A stretch of 64,000 nt of DNA from Cupriavidus taiwanensis (GTDB taxonomy: Bacteria > Pseudomonadota > Gammaproteobacteria > Burkholderiales > Burkholderiaceae). This document shows, one piece after another, positions 36,208-43,826 of the stretch (position 1 is its first letter; every line of letters starts with the position of its first letter). Below the pieces are notes generated by a model. That model was not told the DNA's origin and made no database searches. It saw nothing but the letters and a program-made list of their open reading frames with translations. The stretch lies in NCBI RefSeq assembly GCF_900250115.1, contig NZ_LT984803.1, forward strand, positions 744,001 to 808,000, given 5' to 3'. The position numbers and the translations under genes were made by a program.

Positions 36208-36420
36208 TTACGCCGCCTCCCGCGCCAACTTCAGACGCCCAATCTGCGTCCCATTCCAAGCCCGCAGCGCCCGGCCTGGCGTGAGGAAGAACCGGCCGCC
36301 TGAGCAACAGGCCAGCCGAAACCACCGGCCATCCTTCGAGATCGAGCAGGGCGCCTCCTGCTTGATCTCTAGCCTTGGCTGGCTGCCGCATCTGGCGCAG
36401 GGGATTATTGCGCGGGTCAT
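36208..36420 (-). CDS. 70-residue cysteine-containing phage protein
   Basis: MTRAIIPCARCGSQPRLEIKQEAPC then WFRLACCSGGRFFLTPGRALRAWN contains a CX2C pair and a CC pair, like the small Zn-ribbon proteins common in phage early regions. It is convergent with the 68-residue gene, with seven bases between the stops. An overlapping minus-strand frame in another phase is a shadow. Confidence 0.6.
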   Translation of the reverse strand: MTRAIIPCARCGSQPRLEIKQEAPCSISKDGRWFRLACCSGGRFFLTPGRALRAWNGTQIGRLKLAREAA

Positions 36421-36506
36421 GGCGAGTTCATTTCCGTGCGACCGCCAAGGATAAGGCGTTCTTGGGTCATGCTAGGATTCTCCGAGTCAGAAAACTTGGA
36501 ACGGAC

Positions 36507-36752
36507 ATGGATACGAACGAACAAATTGCACTGCTGGCACACACGGTCTCGCAGCAGGGTGGACAGCTTGATGCGATGTATGCCGCGCTGACAGGAATCC
36601 TCATGGCGGCGAAGGAGTATCCTGCGGTTGCCGAATTTGTCGGTAAGAGGCTCGAACAGCATTACTCCGGTCACTTGGCGAATTCACAAAACGAGAGCTT
36701 CATGCACGCCTTTGAGCTCTCGCGAGATTTGCTCACGACCGCCTCTAAGTAA
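36507..36752 (+). CDS. 81-residue helical cargo protein
   Basis: MDTNEQIALLAHTVSQQGGQLDAMYAALTGILMAAKEYPAVAEFVGKRLEQHYSG is predicted all-helical. Its Shine-Dalgarno is weak. It is the third forward gene in the block, and its stop overlaps the convergent phage gene by eight bases. Function unknown. Confidence 0.6.
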   Translation: MDTNEQIALLAHTVSQQGGQLDAMYAALTGILMAAKEYPAVAEFVGKRLEQHYSGHLANSQNESFMHAFELSRDLLTTASK

Positions 36753-37152
36753 CCAGCGGCCCGTCTGTCACTACGCCGACTAGCGCGCTATCCAGCAGAT
36801 AGCCATAGGTGCGCATCTGCTGGGCCAGCTCGCGGCGCTCCGCTGGCCCATGCGTTTTCCACATGCAGCAGTCGACGGCCTCTTCGTAGTCGTCGTTCGC
36901 ATTGCCGCAGCGCGGGCAGCGCACCTCGCCGGTTTCTAGCAGCATGCCGCCGCAGCCGACTTCCTCGTCCTCTTCTGGACAGCACTCGGCCGCGTCGTCT
37001 TCATCGTCGTGCTCTTCGTAGCATTCCGTGCAGCGCCACCGGACGATCTCCTCGGGGCGCCGGCGCGTGCGCTTCTTTTCGGGCTCGGCGACCGGGGCAA
37101 GCACGGTTATTGGGGTCTCATCGACTGGGCGGGGTAGGCGGATGGTCAGCAT
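36745..37152 (-). CDS. Cysteine-rich acidic phage protein
   Basis: The 135-residue protein has CTECYEEHDDEDDAAECCPEE and RCPRCGNANDDYEEAVDCCMWK, two similar modules of paired cysteines, each followed by acidic residues and CC. They look like duplicated zinc ribbons. The start is basic (EKKRTRRRPEE). It overlaps its upstream neighbour by seven bases. Confidence 0.7.
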   Translation of the reverse strand: MLTIRLPRPVDETPITVLAPVAEPEKKRTRRRPEEIVRWRCTECYEEHDDEDDAAECCPEEDEEVGCGGMLLETGEVRCPRCGNANDDYEEAVDCCMWKTHGPAERRELAQQMRTYGYLLDSALVGVVTDGPLVT

Positions 37153-37766
37153 GGCGACTCCTCACCGCCGCGATACGCCGCACGGAACGCGTCCTGATCG
37201 CACTGCGACACCCAGGCGCTGTCGCCTTCACCGAATTTGTACGTGGCGTGATGCTGGCCGCCGGGAAAGGTGAAGTAGGCCAGGTCGTGACCTTGCTTGG
37301 CGTCCAGGTGGTGGCCGTAGACGTTGACATGAGTCACCGTGCTGCCCGGGAACTTGGTTTCCACGAGCTCGATCAGCGCCGACTGGGCCACTTTGCGCGA
37401 TCGCTTCTCGGCGAGCTCCATTGCCGCGCATGAGTGGCTGCAGTACACAATCTGGCCAACTGCCACGGCGCCAATTTCCGATGCGTCGAAGTGCGGATCC
37501 GGCTCGGCGTCATCCATGTCTTCGTCTACGCGGCAGCCGCAGTGCCCGCACTCGTACCACCAGCCTTGCTCGATGAGCGCAAGTGGCGGGACCGGGCCAG
37601 GCGCGTACTGATCCAACGCCGGCTTGCGACGGCAATGGTCGACGTCTTCCCATTCGCAGCCGATCTCGCCCGCACCCTCGCGGCGCGCTGTGGCCGAATT
37701 CGTGGCGAACACGATAGTCCAGTTGTCGCCGCCGTCATAGACCTCGTATGCCTTGATGGGTTTCAT
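37146..37766 (-). CDS. Phage protein of unknown function
   Basis: The 206-residue protein MKPIKAYEVYDGGDNWTIVFATNSATARREGAGEIGCEWEDVDHC has a CGHCGC module near residue 75 and a later YCSHSCAAMELAEKRS, a layout seen in phage proteins of unknown role. The last 50 residues (YFTFPGGQHHATYKFGEGDSAW) are beta-rich. ATGA overlap with its upstream neighbour. Confidence 0.7.
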   Translation of the reverse strand: MKPIKAYEVYDGGDNWTIVFATNSATARREGAGEIGCEWEDVDHCRRKPALDQYAPGPVPPLALIEQGWWYECGHCGCRVDEDMDDAEPDPHFDASEIGAVAVGQIVYCSHSCAAMELAEKRSRKVAQSALIELVETKFPGSTVTHVNVYGHHLDAKQGHDLAYFTFPGGQHHATYKFGEGDSAWVSQCDQDAFRAAYRGGEESPC

Positions 37767-38065
37767 GCTGGGCTCCCAGTCGCTTCCGTCTCAAACATGT
37801 CGATGGTGTGGGTGTCGCGCACCGGCTCCGTTCCCGGCAGCAGATCCTTCAGGCGCGTCTCGCCGTCGCCGCCGTAGGGCAGGCACATCGGGTCCCAGCC
37901 TTCCGGCAGGCGGTCGAGCGCCTTGAGCTCGCCGTGCACATCGATGTCCGGGTCGGTGTCGCGCACGATGTCGCGCATCTCGCTGACGGCCACCGAATGG
38001 GCGTCCATCAGGCTCTCCGCCATCACCACAGCGATGACGCTCACTTCTACGGTGAAAAGTTTCAT
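37763..38065 (-). CDS. Phage protein of unknown function
   Basis: The 100-residue protein MKLFTVEVSVIAVVMAESLMDAHSVAVSEMRDIVRDTDPDIDVHGEL has the ferredoxin-like pattern of a small phage family and ends TEATGSPA. The ATG at 38065 is chosen because the longer frame above it is antisense of the gp37 gene. No catalytic motif. Confidence 0.65.
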   Translation of the reverse strand: MKLFTVEVSVIAVVMAESLMDAHSVAVSEMRDIVRDTDPDIDVHGELKALDRLPEGWDPMCLPYGGDGETRLKDLLPGTEPVRDTHTIDMFETEATGSPA

Positions 38066-39072
38066 GCTGCGGCTCCGGGGAATCCGTCGTGCTGTACGCC
38101 GTCGAGCAGCCTGCCGGCGGCCTTCTTGCCGACATGGTCCATAGCTGCGATCGGGTAGGGCTGATCTTCGCTGTAGGGGACGAATGTGTAGCCCCGCTGC
38201 GAAGCCTCGACCTCGGCCATCGTGCGGTCGTTCGGCGCGTGCTCTCCCCATTGCTTGAAAAGGAACGGCACGCCGGCACCCTCGCACTGATCCCGCAGCC
38301 TAATCGCCCAGTCCGGATGCATAGGGCGAGCGGCCGGGCCGGATTCTCCCCCAACAATCACCCAGTCAATGGTCGCGGGAGCCTGGTGGAACCTGTCGTC
38401 GTCGTGCGATGAAAGGGCATTGAACTTGTACCCTTCGTAGTCCCACGGTCGGCGCAGTTGATCATGCTCCGCAGGCACGGCCACATTGCGCAGGTCCACC
38501 GGCCCGAGAAGCGGCTCCATAGACAGAAAGCGCACTGCGGCCGGGGTCGTCAGCAGCTTCGGAATGTCCCGGTCGGCCTCGGCTTGGTTGACGATCGTTG
38601 CGCCGATCCAGACGTTCGACAGGTAGTTGTCGCGCCAGCCTTCGCGGCCGACGGTGAGCGCGCGCATTGCCTGCTCGAGCATGGGCCCCGCATTTCCTAT
38701 TCGCTTCGTCAGCAGCAGCCAGTCCAAGTTCGGCGTGGCCATGATGAGGCGCAGGAGGTCATAGCGCCATTGCACGCTGACCGCGTTGTCAAAGACATCC
38801 GCCAGCGAGGCGCAGAACACGCGCTGCCGGCGGCCATGCTCGGCGAAGAACTTCTCGTGCTGAGCGTTCCACGCCAGCGGCTTGCGCCAGTTGGCGGCCG
38901 ACGTGCGGCGCCGCGGCGCCCCCGGCCCCCCCCAATTCACCGCCGTGCCGCCGGCGAAGCGGGCATTGCGCGTCTCGGCGTAGCAGTGGTCGCAGCCGGG
39001 CCCGACCTTCTGGCAGCCTTCCCACGGGTTGAAGGTGTGGTCAGTCCACTCGATCTTGCTGTTCTCGCTCAT
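38062..39072 (-). CDS. Phage gp37/gp68 family protein (DUF5131)
   Basis: The 336-residue protein begins MSENSKIEWTDHTFNPWEGCQKVGPGCDHCYAE, the signature of the phage gp37/gp68 family. The CX2CYAE cluster and the following TIM-barrel-like pattern (WLLLTKR, IGATIVNQAEAD, FLSMEPLLGPV, WVIVGGESGP, PFLFKQWGE) recall radical-SAM-like folds, though enzymatic activity has not been established for this family. The ATG overlaps the preceding stop by ATGA. Confidence 0.88.
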   Translation of the reverse strand: MSENSKIEWTDHTFNPWEGCQKVGPGCDHCYAETRNARFAGGTAVNWGGPGAPRRRTSAANWRKPLAWNAQHEKFFAEHGRRQRVFCASLADVFDNAVSVQWRYDLLRLIMATPNLDWLLLTKRIGNAGPMLEQAMRALTVGREGWRDNYLSNVWIGATIVNQAEADRDIPKLLTTPAAVRFLSMEPLLGPVDLRNVAVPAEHDQLRRPWDYEGYKFNALSSHDDDRFHQAPATIDWVIVGGESGPAARPMHPDWAIRLRDQCEGAGVPFLFKQWGEHAPNDRTMAEVEASQRGYTFVPYSEDQPYPIAAMDHVGKKAAGRLLDGVQHDGFPGAAA

Positions 39073-39716
39073 GCTGCCTCCTGCACTGGAAGCTTTGCAG
39101 CGTCGTACTGGCGGATCGCCCAGGCGATGGCGTACAGGTTCCAGACATAGTGGTGCTTGTACTTCTCGCAGTCCCACTCCCACCATTCGCTGAAAAGGTC
39201 GGGGTGGTCCTTTGCGAGGAACCAGCTTCCGAGCCGGCTGCTAGCGTCGGTGTCCCCATCGCACACTGAGTCCAGCACGTCGCACCTGAGCCAGTACCAC
39301 ATGTCCTTGCGGTCCGCATGCTCGAGCGAGCGGTCGCGGCAGTAGTCGCGGAACTCGCTCACAACATGGCGCTTGAAAGCGTCGGCGTCGAACGTCTTGG
39401 CGGACCCTTGGCCGTAGCCATTGGAGCTGACTGCCTGGAGCTTTTCGCACCAGTAGTCCTCGTTGATGTAGAGTTGGCCTTGACCCTCATCCCGTGCCGT
39501 CCGGAAGAACTCGAACATGTCAGGAGTGCGGGAGAAAACGTAAGTCCCCATGTCGCCCTTGATGCAGAGCGTGCCGGCCCACGTCACGATCTCAAACCAG
39601 TAGCTGCTGCAACCCGGCTCGCGGAACATGAGATGACGGTTCACGCCGTCGTCGCGGATCACCGTCATCTCGTGCTTGGCCACGTCGCGCTCGAATCTCT
39701 CCTGCGTGCAAGTCAT
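39069..39716 (-). CDS. Phage protein of unknown function
   Basis: The 215-residue protein MTCTQERFERDVAKHEMTVIRDDGVNRHLMFREPGCSSYWFEIVTWAGTLCIKGDMG resembles a family of phage proteins with conserved DMGTYVFSRTPDMFEFFR and NLYAIAWAIRQYDAAK. GAGGAGAG precedes the ATG at 39716. The biochemical role is unknown. Confidence 0.75.
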   Translation of the reverse strand: MTCTQERFERDVAKHEMTVIRDDGVNRHLMFREPGCSSYWFEIVTWAGTLCIKGDMGTYVFSRTPDMFEFFRTARDEGQGQLYINEDYWCEKLQAVSSNGYGQGSAKTFDADAFKRHVVSEFRDYCRDRSLEHADRKDMWYWLRCDVLDSVCDGDTDASSRLGSWFLAKDHPDLFSEWWEWDCEKYKHHYVWNLYAIAWAIRQYDAAKLPVQEAA

Positions 39717-39780
39717 GGGTTCTCTCCTCGGAATAAAAGAGCAGCGCCCCGCGGGGGTGTGAAGGCGCCGCGAAAACAGG

Positions 39781-40098
39781 TCAGTGGAGGCGGAAGGTGA
39801 CGGCCGCCGGCAGTTCAGCGATCGCGCGCCGGGTGCGGGCTGCACGCTCGGATTCTTCTTCGCCGATCTGCCGCTCGGCACTCAGCACTAGGCCTTTGAC
39901 GTCGCGCTCGTACTGCTGCAGCAGCTCGCGGCCCAGGCTGGCCATCATCCGGTCGGAGAGATCGCCCATCAGCACGATGCGAGCGACCGCCGCCATATAC
40001 GTGCCGGCCTCGATGTCGTTGTCGTTGGCGACGTTCGTCGGGTCAGCCGACACGGCCTCGGCTACTTGCCTTTCGGCGGGGGTGAATGCGTTGGGCAT
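39781..40098 (-). CDS. Phage protein of unknown function
   Basis: The 105-residue protein MPNAFTPAERQVAEAVSADPTNVANDNDIEAGTYMAAVARIVLMGDLSDRMMASL is helical and hydrophilic. GGAG precedes the ATG at 40098, and the gene lies one base from the 52-residue gene. No recognised domain. Confidence 0.65.
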   Translation of the reverse strand: MPNAFTPAERQVAEAVSADPTNVANDNDIEAGTYMAAVARIVLMGDLSDRMMASLGRELLQQYERDVKGLVLSAERQIGEEESERAARTRRAIAELPAAVTFRLH

Positions 40099-40099
40099 G

Positions 40100-40258
40100 T
40101 CAGGCTCCAGTAACGAAGGCCTCGAACTGCTCGTCATCCATGTCCGTGCAGTCGATCCAGTCGGGGTGGTTCAGTGGCTGTTCCAGCGGATGGAGCCAGC
40201 GGTATTCGGAGCGATCGGGGCTGGCGTAGAAGCGGCAGCCGTTGGGGTTGGGGGTCAC
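40100..40258 (-). CDS. 52-residue phage protein with GTG start
   Basis: VTPNPNGCRFYASPDRSEYRWLHPLEQPLNHPDWIDCTDMDDEQFEAFVTGA is acidic and rich in aromatics. The GTG overlaps the stop of the membrane microprotein upstream (GTGA). Support comes from the coupled arrangement and composition. Confidence 0.5.
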   Translation of the reverse strand: MTPNPNGCRFYASPDRSEYRWLHPLEQPLNHPDWIDCTDMDDEQFEAFVTGA

Positions 40259-40347
40259 GGCCGGCTCTCCCACACGGCGAGGGCGAGTACTGCGACGCCA
40301 CCAACCAGAACCGTCGCCGTCAGCATTGCAAGTCCGAATACAGTCAT
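40255..40347 (-). CDS. 30-residue membrane microprotein
   Basis: MTVFGLAMLTATVLVGGVAVLALAVWESRP is one membrane helix with a short polar tail. It lies 13 bp after the 44-residue gene and is coupled to the next gene. Function unknown. Confidence 0.5.
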   Translation of the reverse strand: MTVFGLAMLTATVLVGGVAVLALAVWESRP

Positions 40348-40360
40348 GGCTGACCCCGAA

Positions 40361-40495
40361 TCAGGCGACGAAACGAACGACGTACCGCACAGCGCCATAG
40401 ACGTTGTCGAGCCGGTTGGCTTTGTTGCGGGCCTGCTTGCGGTCCTTGTGGCTGCTGACGACTGCCTTTGTCTTGATGTCGATGACTTGGTACAT
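40361..40495 (-). CDS. 44-residue basic phage protein
   Basis: MYQVIDIKTKAVVSSHKDRKQARNKANRLDNVYGAVRYVVRFVA is a recurrent small phage protein with a basic central helix. CCGGAGCG precedes the ATG at 40495. It is the first gene after the operator-bearing promoter at 40.5 kb. Confidence 0.65.
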   Translation of the reverse strand: MYQVIDIKTKAVVSSHKDRKQARNKANRLDNVYGAVRYVVRFVA

Positions 40496-40510
40496 GGCTC
40501 GCTCCGGTTT

Positions 40511-40555
40511 GCTAACGTATGTGCACACTATAGCAACGAGATAACATGTGTGCAA
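40511..40555 (-). promoter_or_regulatory. Leftward early promoter flanked by operator motifs
   Basis: On the minus strand TTGCAC (40555-40550), a 17-bp spacer and TATAGT (40532-40527) form a strong promoter. The operator GATAACATGTGTGCA (plus 40540-40554) covers the -35, and a second copy, GCTAACGTATGTGCA (plus 40511-40525), lies immediately after the -10. This matches the layout at 35.1 kb and suggests one regulator for both operons. Confidence 0.75.
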
Positions 40556-40574
40556 GGACGTTAGCAAAGAATTT

Positions 40575-41093
40575 TCAGCGGATCAGCCCAGAGCGTTTGA
40601 AGTAGGGGTCGAGGTGGTCAAAGAATCGGCCGGCAACGGCGCCCATGGCCTGATTGATCTTGGGCTCATAGCGCTGGATCGTCCTCTTGTGCACGCCGAC
40701 CTTCTCGGCGATCCGCTCGCAGGACATGCAGCGCGCCTGCCCCAGTTCGATGTGGCGGCGCATCAGGAGGAAACGCATTTGCCCATTGACGACGCCGGTA
40801 GTGGTGGCAAGGTGCTCGCTCAGAACCTGATTGCCCGTCCGGCGCTCGCTGTCCTCCCACGAGTACGCCGCCCAACCGTAGGCGCTGAGCAGCTCGGGCA
40901 GGCTCTCGACGTGGCCGCGAATCATGGCCGCCTGGCCGTGCTGGTCCTGAATGCTCAGGTCGCCGTCGGCGCTTTTATTCGTGGCGCTGGCGCCGGCCAT
41001 CGCGCGCTGGGCGTCGCTGACCTTGCAGATAGGCTGCTGGGCGATGGCATAGGCCCAGCGCAGGACTGCGTCGGTGTCGCGGAATACCTTCAT
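40575..41093 (-). CDS. Phage helix-turn-helix protein, possible late regulator
   Basis: The 172-residue protein has a C-terminal helix-turn-helix (CMSCERIAEKVGVHKRTIQRYEPKINQAM at about residues 118-146). It stands at the end of the replication operon, where related phages encode antitermination or late-gene activators. GGAGAGC precedes the ATG at 41093. The regulatory assignment is inferred from the motif and position; no Q-family signature is clear. Confidence 0.65.
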   Translation of the reverse strand: MKVFRDTDAVLRWAYAIAQQPICKVSDAQRAMAGASATNKSADGDLSIQDQHGQAAMIRGHVESLPELLSAYGWAAYSWEDSERRTGNQVLSEHLATTTGVVNGQMRFLLMRRHIELGQARCMSCERIAEKVGVHKRTIQRYEPKINQAMGAVAGRFFDHLDPYFKRSGLIR

Positions 41094-41287
41094 TTGCTCT
41101 CCTGGTAGTTTTTGCACCTCTTGCCGTGCTTCTTGGGCGTGCCGTCGGCGTTCTTGAGGCCGCATGTCATCAGGACGGTGCCGAACAGCTCGTTGCGCAC
41201 CTCAAGGACGCACCCACGACAGGTGAAGGATTCGGCTTTGAGCATCTGCTCCAGCGGGTCACGGTATTGATGCTGCGGAAACGCCAT
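41090..41287 (-). CDS. 65-residue cysteine-containing phage protein
   Basis: MAFPQHQYRDPLEQMLKAESFTCRGCVLEVRNELFGTVLMTCGLKNADG has CRGC and later TCG, CKN cysteines, a possible single zinc site or iron-sulfur-like cluster. It overlaps both neighbours (TGATG and ATGA). A recurring small phage family, function unknown. Confidence 0.65.
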   Translation of the reverse strand: MAFPQHQYRDPLEQMLKAESFTCRGCVLEVRNELFGTVLMTCGLKNADGTPKKHGKRCKNYQESK

Positions 41288-41571
41288 CAGCGACCGCCGT
41301 AGAGTTGCTGGATCGTCCATGCCAGACAATCCAGTTCGCTGACCTTCATGACCTCCCACATGCGCCGCTGGCCGTGGATCCCGTTGAAGCTGCCCTGATG
41401 ACAGTCCTTGCAGAGCGGGATGACGCAGAAATTCGGGCTCTTGCGCCCCGGCGTCCGGCCTTCGAGGATGTGGTGCGCGTCGCTCGGGCCGGCGGCACCG
41501 CAGACAGCGCAGTCCATGTTCTTGACGCGCTCGATGTGGCGGGACTCGGCTTTGGTGGCGGTCTTGCTCAT
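41287..41571 (-). CDS. Ref-like HNH nuclease
   Basis: The 94-residue protein (MDCAVCGAAGPSDAHHILEGRTPGRKSPNFCVIPLCKDCHQG) matches the core of Ref (recombination enhancement function), a RecA-dependent HNH-type nuclease first known from phage P1. The zinc cysteines CAVC and CKDC and the DAHH catalytic pair are present. It sits between NinB and HTH genes in a recombination-replication operon. Whether it needs host RecA cannot be read from sequence. Confidence 0.82.
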   Translation of the reverse strand: MSKTATKAESRHIERVKNMDCAVCGAAGPSDAHHILEGRTPGRKSPNFCVIPLCKDCHQGSFNGIHGQRRMWEVMKVSELDCLAWTIQQLYGGR

Positions 41572-41771
41572 AGCTTGCTCGCCGCCCTCTGGATGGCATC
41601 GGTGCATTCCTGCTGCGTTTTGAACCACTCCCCGTCCAGCAGCTTCGCGGCTTGACGCATCCCCTCTTGCACTCCGATGGCGAATACCCAAACGCACATA
41701 TCCTCAGTGGGCCGCGCCTTCTTCATTTCCTCGGCGTTGAAGATCCGCTCGTACAGTTCTCTGACATTCAT
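41568..41771 (-). CDS. 67-residue phage protein
   Basis: MNVRELYERIFNAEEMKKARPTEDMCVWVFAIGVQEGMRQAAKLLDGEWF is predicted helical. ATGA overlaps on both sides couple it to ninB and the Ref-like gene. No known domain. Confidence 0.65.
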   Translation of the reverse strand: MNVRELYERIFNAEEMKKARPTEDMCVWVFAIGVQEGMRQAAKLLDGEWFKTQQECTDAIQRAASKL

Positions 41772-42184
41772 TCGAAACTCACCCCCAGGTTATTGGCCGC
41801 GTATGCCTGAACGGCGGCGGTGTAGGCACTGAACTCGCCCACGGTCATCTGCGTGGTGCTCTTGCGCCGGCTGACGATCTCGCCGTCAGGCAGGGTCACG
41901 TCCTCGCAGACGCCGTACATGCGCGCGAAGTACTCGTGCCAGGTGTCCTTGTCGAACTGGCGCCCATTCACCCACGCCTGCTCGCTGATATCGCGTAGCG
42001 CGACCCCCCAATAGAAGCGGTTCTGCTCGTTGTTCCGCTTCCGCTCCTCGCTGGTGAGGATGATCCGCAGCGGCTCGCCCTTGTCCGCGAAGGTCTTGGC
42101 GTTGGCCTTGACCAGCGCCACGAAGCCGGCCCACACAGACGGGCCTCTCAGGACGAATTCCCGATACAGAGGGGTGGCGCTCAT
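41768..42184 (-). CDS. ninB: NinB recombination mediator
   Basis: The 138-residue protein matches NinB (lambda Orf), which binds single-stranded DNA and helps load recombinases. The diagnostic region RIILTSEERKRNNEQNRFYWGVALRDISEQAWVNGRQFDKDTWHEYFARMYG is intact. The position, between RusA and the late-regulator-like gene, matches the nin region of lambdoid phages. Confidence 0.92.
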   Translation of the reverse strand: MSATPLYREFVLRGPSVWAGFVALVKANAKTFADKGEPLRIILTSEERKRNNEQNRFYWGVALRDISEQAWVNGRQFDKDTWHEYFARMYGVCEDVTLPDGEIVSRRKSTTQMTVGEFSAYTAAVQAYAANNLGVSFE

Positions 42185-42369
42185 GATCTCGTCAGTGCAT
42201 TGAAAGCCTTGGCATAGCCCTGCACCCAGTTGGCATGCAGAGTCGTGCCGCGGTCATGGGGGCAGAAGGCGAAGCCGTAGGGCCGGTAGACCTTCGCGCG
42301 ACGGCCTAGACGGAAGGCCTTGAAGCCGTCGTCTTCGACCGTGGGAAAGGGGATGGCGGGGCGGATCAT
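42181..42369 (-). CDS. 62-residue phage protein
   Basis: MIRPAIPFPTVEDDGFKAFRLGRRAKVYRPYGFAFCPHDRGTTLHANWVQGYAKAF has no clear domain. It is coupled to both neighbours by ATGA overlaps. A frame in another phase over the same stretch is a shadow. Confidence 0.6.
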   Translation of the reverse strand: MIRPAIPFPTVEDDGFKAFRLGRRAKVYRPYGFAFCPHDRGTTLHANWVQGYAKAFNALTRS

Positions 42370-42821
42370 GCTGGCTCGGTGCAGGCCTTAGGCGCGAGGG
42401 GAAGCGGCATCCAGTGCGTGATGTGCGCCTCGTTGTCGGCCTCGTTATCCGACTCCGCCCAATCCCAGGCGTGATGCGCAAAGTGGTAGGCCAGCACGGT
42501 CTTTCCCGTGCTCAGCGCGGCAAGTACTTCGCTCCCATTCGCCGGCAGCCGATCCGACACTGGAATCCAAGTGGGCGCCGTCTGTGCGGTGACCTCGCGA
42601 AGCCACGGCATATCCTCGACTAGCACCACGCTGGGCTTGTACATCTCAAGCGCCTCGGTCCAGTCTGCGTGCGTTAGGTTCTTCTCCTGCTTGGCAGCCG
42701 CCTCATCGGCGTATCGGCAGGGAACGCCCAGCGCCTTCATGAGGATTTCGATTTCACCAAGCAGAGCAGACTTCCCGCAGCCGACGGGGCCGCTGACGAT
42801 AATTTGCACTTCCTTGGTCAT
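42366..42821 (-). CDS. P-loop NTPase fragment fused to DUF551
   Basis: The 151-residue protein starts with a Walker A (VSGPVGCGKSALLGEIEILMKAL at about residues 8-30) and an acidic VVLVEDMPWL segment that resembles Walker B. From about residue 85 it continues with WIPVSDRLPANGSEVLAAL and ending HITHWMPLPLAP, the DUF551 domain found in many phage proteins. The NTPase half is far shorter than a normal one. It may be a nucleotide sensor or a chimera. Confidence 0.75.
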   Translation of the reverse strand: MTKEVQIIVSGPVGCGKSALLGEIEILMKALGVPCRYADEAAAKQEKNLTHADWTEALEMYKPSVVLVEDMPWLREVTAQTAPTWIPVSDRLPANGSEVLAALSTGKTVLAYHFAHHAWDWAESDNEADNEAHITHWMPLPLAPKACTEPA

Positions 42822-43252
42822 GCTGCCTCCACGCCCAGAGCCCGGACGACGACATGCACGCCTGGAGTTGTCGAATAAACCTTGCGCGCGCTGAGCGTCA
42901 CGATCTGCGCGTCGTCCGCGTATGCGATGCCATTCATGCCGTCGCACAGCGCCTTGACGATGTTGTCGAGATCGGGCTTCTTGGTTGCGCCGATGTCGCC
43001 CATTTCCGCAGCCTGCTGGCGCTTCTTAGGCCATGACGCCGGGATCTGGACGTTCACCTGAAGATCGATCGCCAGAGGCTCGGTAAGTGGGCCATCTCCG
43101 GCCATGGCCTGACTGCATGCCAGCTTGACCAGCGATTCATAGTTCGCCGTCTTCTCCGGCGTGCGCAGCGTCGTGCGGCCATTGAAGCCACGGCCGGCGA
43201 TAGGGCGGCCTTTGGCGACAGGTTGGCCGGGGACGAAGAATGTGATGGTCAC
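42818..43252 (-). CDS. rusA: RusA-family Holliday junction resolvase
   Basis: The 144-residue endonuclease has the RusA pattern: VTITFFVPGQPVAKGRPIAGRGF at the N-terminus and the catalytic aspartate region KKPDLDNIVKALCDGMNGIAYADDAQIV. It resolves four-way junctions during phage recombination. The GTG at 43252 begins two bases after the upstream stop. The long upstream extension of the frame is antisense of neighbours. Confidence 0.92.
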   Translation of the reverse strand: MTITFFVPGQPVAKGRPIAGRGFNGRTTLRTPEKTANYESLVKLACSQAMAGDGPLTEPLAIDLQVNVQIPASWPKKRQQAAEMGDIGATKKPDLDNIVKALCDGMNGIAYADDAQIVTLSARKVYSTTPGVHVVVRALGVEAA

Positions 43253-43254
43253 GT

Positions 43255-43407
43255 TCAAATCCCCGGGATGTGCGGCAGCACGTGGCTGCGCATCGTCTGC
43301 TCGCGCCAGTAGCGGTTGTAATCGAACTCTGGCAGATGCCAGAGCATGAGATTCACGATCGGCGTCAGAATCTTCGTCGGGATGAAGAAGGGGAAGAGCG
43401 CGTTCAT
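43255..43407 (-). CDS. 50-residue phage protein
   Basis: MNALFPFFIPTKILTPIVNLMLWHLPEFDYNRYWREQTMRSHVLPHIPGI has a hydrophobic N-terminal half that could associate with membrane. ATGA overlap upstream and close spacing to rusA support it. Confidence 0.55.
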   Translation of the reverse strand: MNALFPFFIPTKILTPIVNLMLWHLPEFDYNRYWREQTMRSHVLPHIPGI

Positions 43408-43826
43408 GCGGGCACCTCGTCGCGGTTGGTCTTGATGAGGACGCCGAGCAGCCACGTCGATGGGTCGCCGACCAAGCCAGCGCGCGAAGGGTGTGGGTCG
43501 AAGACAATCTCGCTGCCTCGACCAACTACGCAGTGAAGTGTTTCTGGGCCACGTGGCGACGTTCCGGTGATTGTGTGAAAGCAGTCCGATCCAGCTTGCT
43601 TCCAGTAATCCGGCCCGGTGAACGGAAATTCCAAGAACGCAAGGCCACGCTGGGCAAGCCACTCGTTTGCCCGCCGGCACCACTTGCCGTCGTCATCGTC
43701 GCCATTGCAAAACTGCGGCACTTCGCTGATTGGCAGCGAAAGAAGGGATGCTATGCAGGCCGTGAAGCAGTTCCCATAGACACCGTTTTCAGGGTCGTGC
43801 AGCTTCGTTTGATCGACCGGTTTCAT
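43404..43826 (-). CDS. Phage papain-like (C39-like) protein
   Basis: The 140-residue protein MKPVDQTKLHDPENGVYGNCFTACIASLLSLPISEVPQF has a conserved cysteine (NCFTACIASLL), a histidine (LHCVVGRGSEIVF) and an aspartate (DPHPSRAGL) in the order of C39-like cysteine peptidase folds. Members are common in phages but uncharacterised. Catalysis is inferred from the triad only. The ATG at 43826 matches the family start. Confidence 0.65.
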   Translation of the reverse strand: MKPVDQTKLHDPENGVYGNCFTACIASLLSLPISEVPQFCNGDDDDGKWCRRANEWLAQRGLAFLEFPFTGPDYWKQAGSDCFHTITGTSPRGPETLHCVVGRGSEIVFDPHPSRAGLVGDPSTWLLGVLIKTNRDEVPA

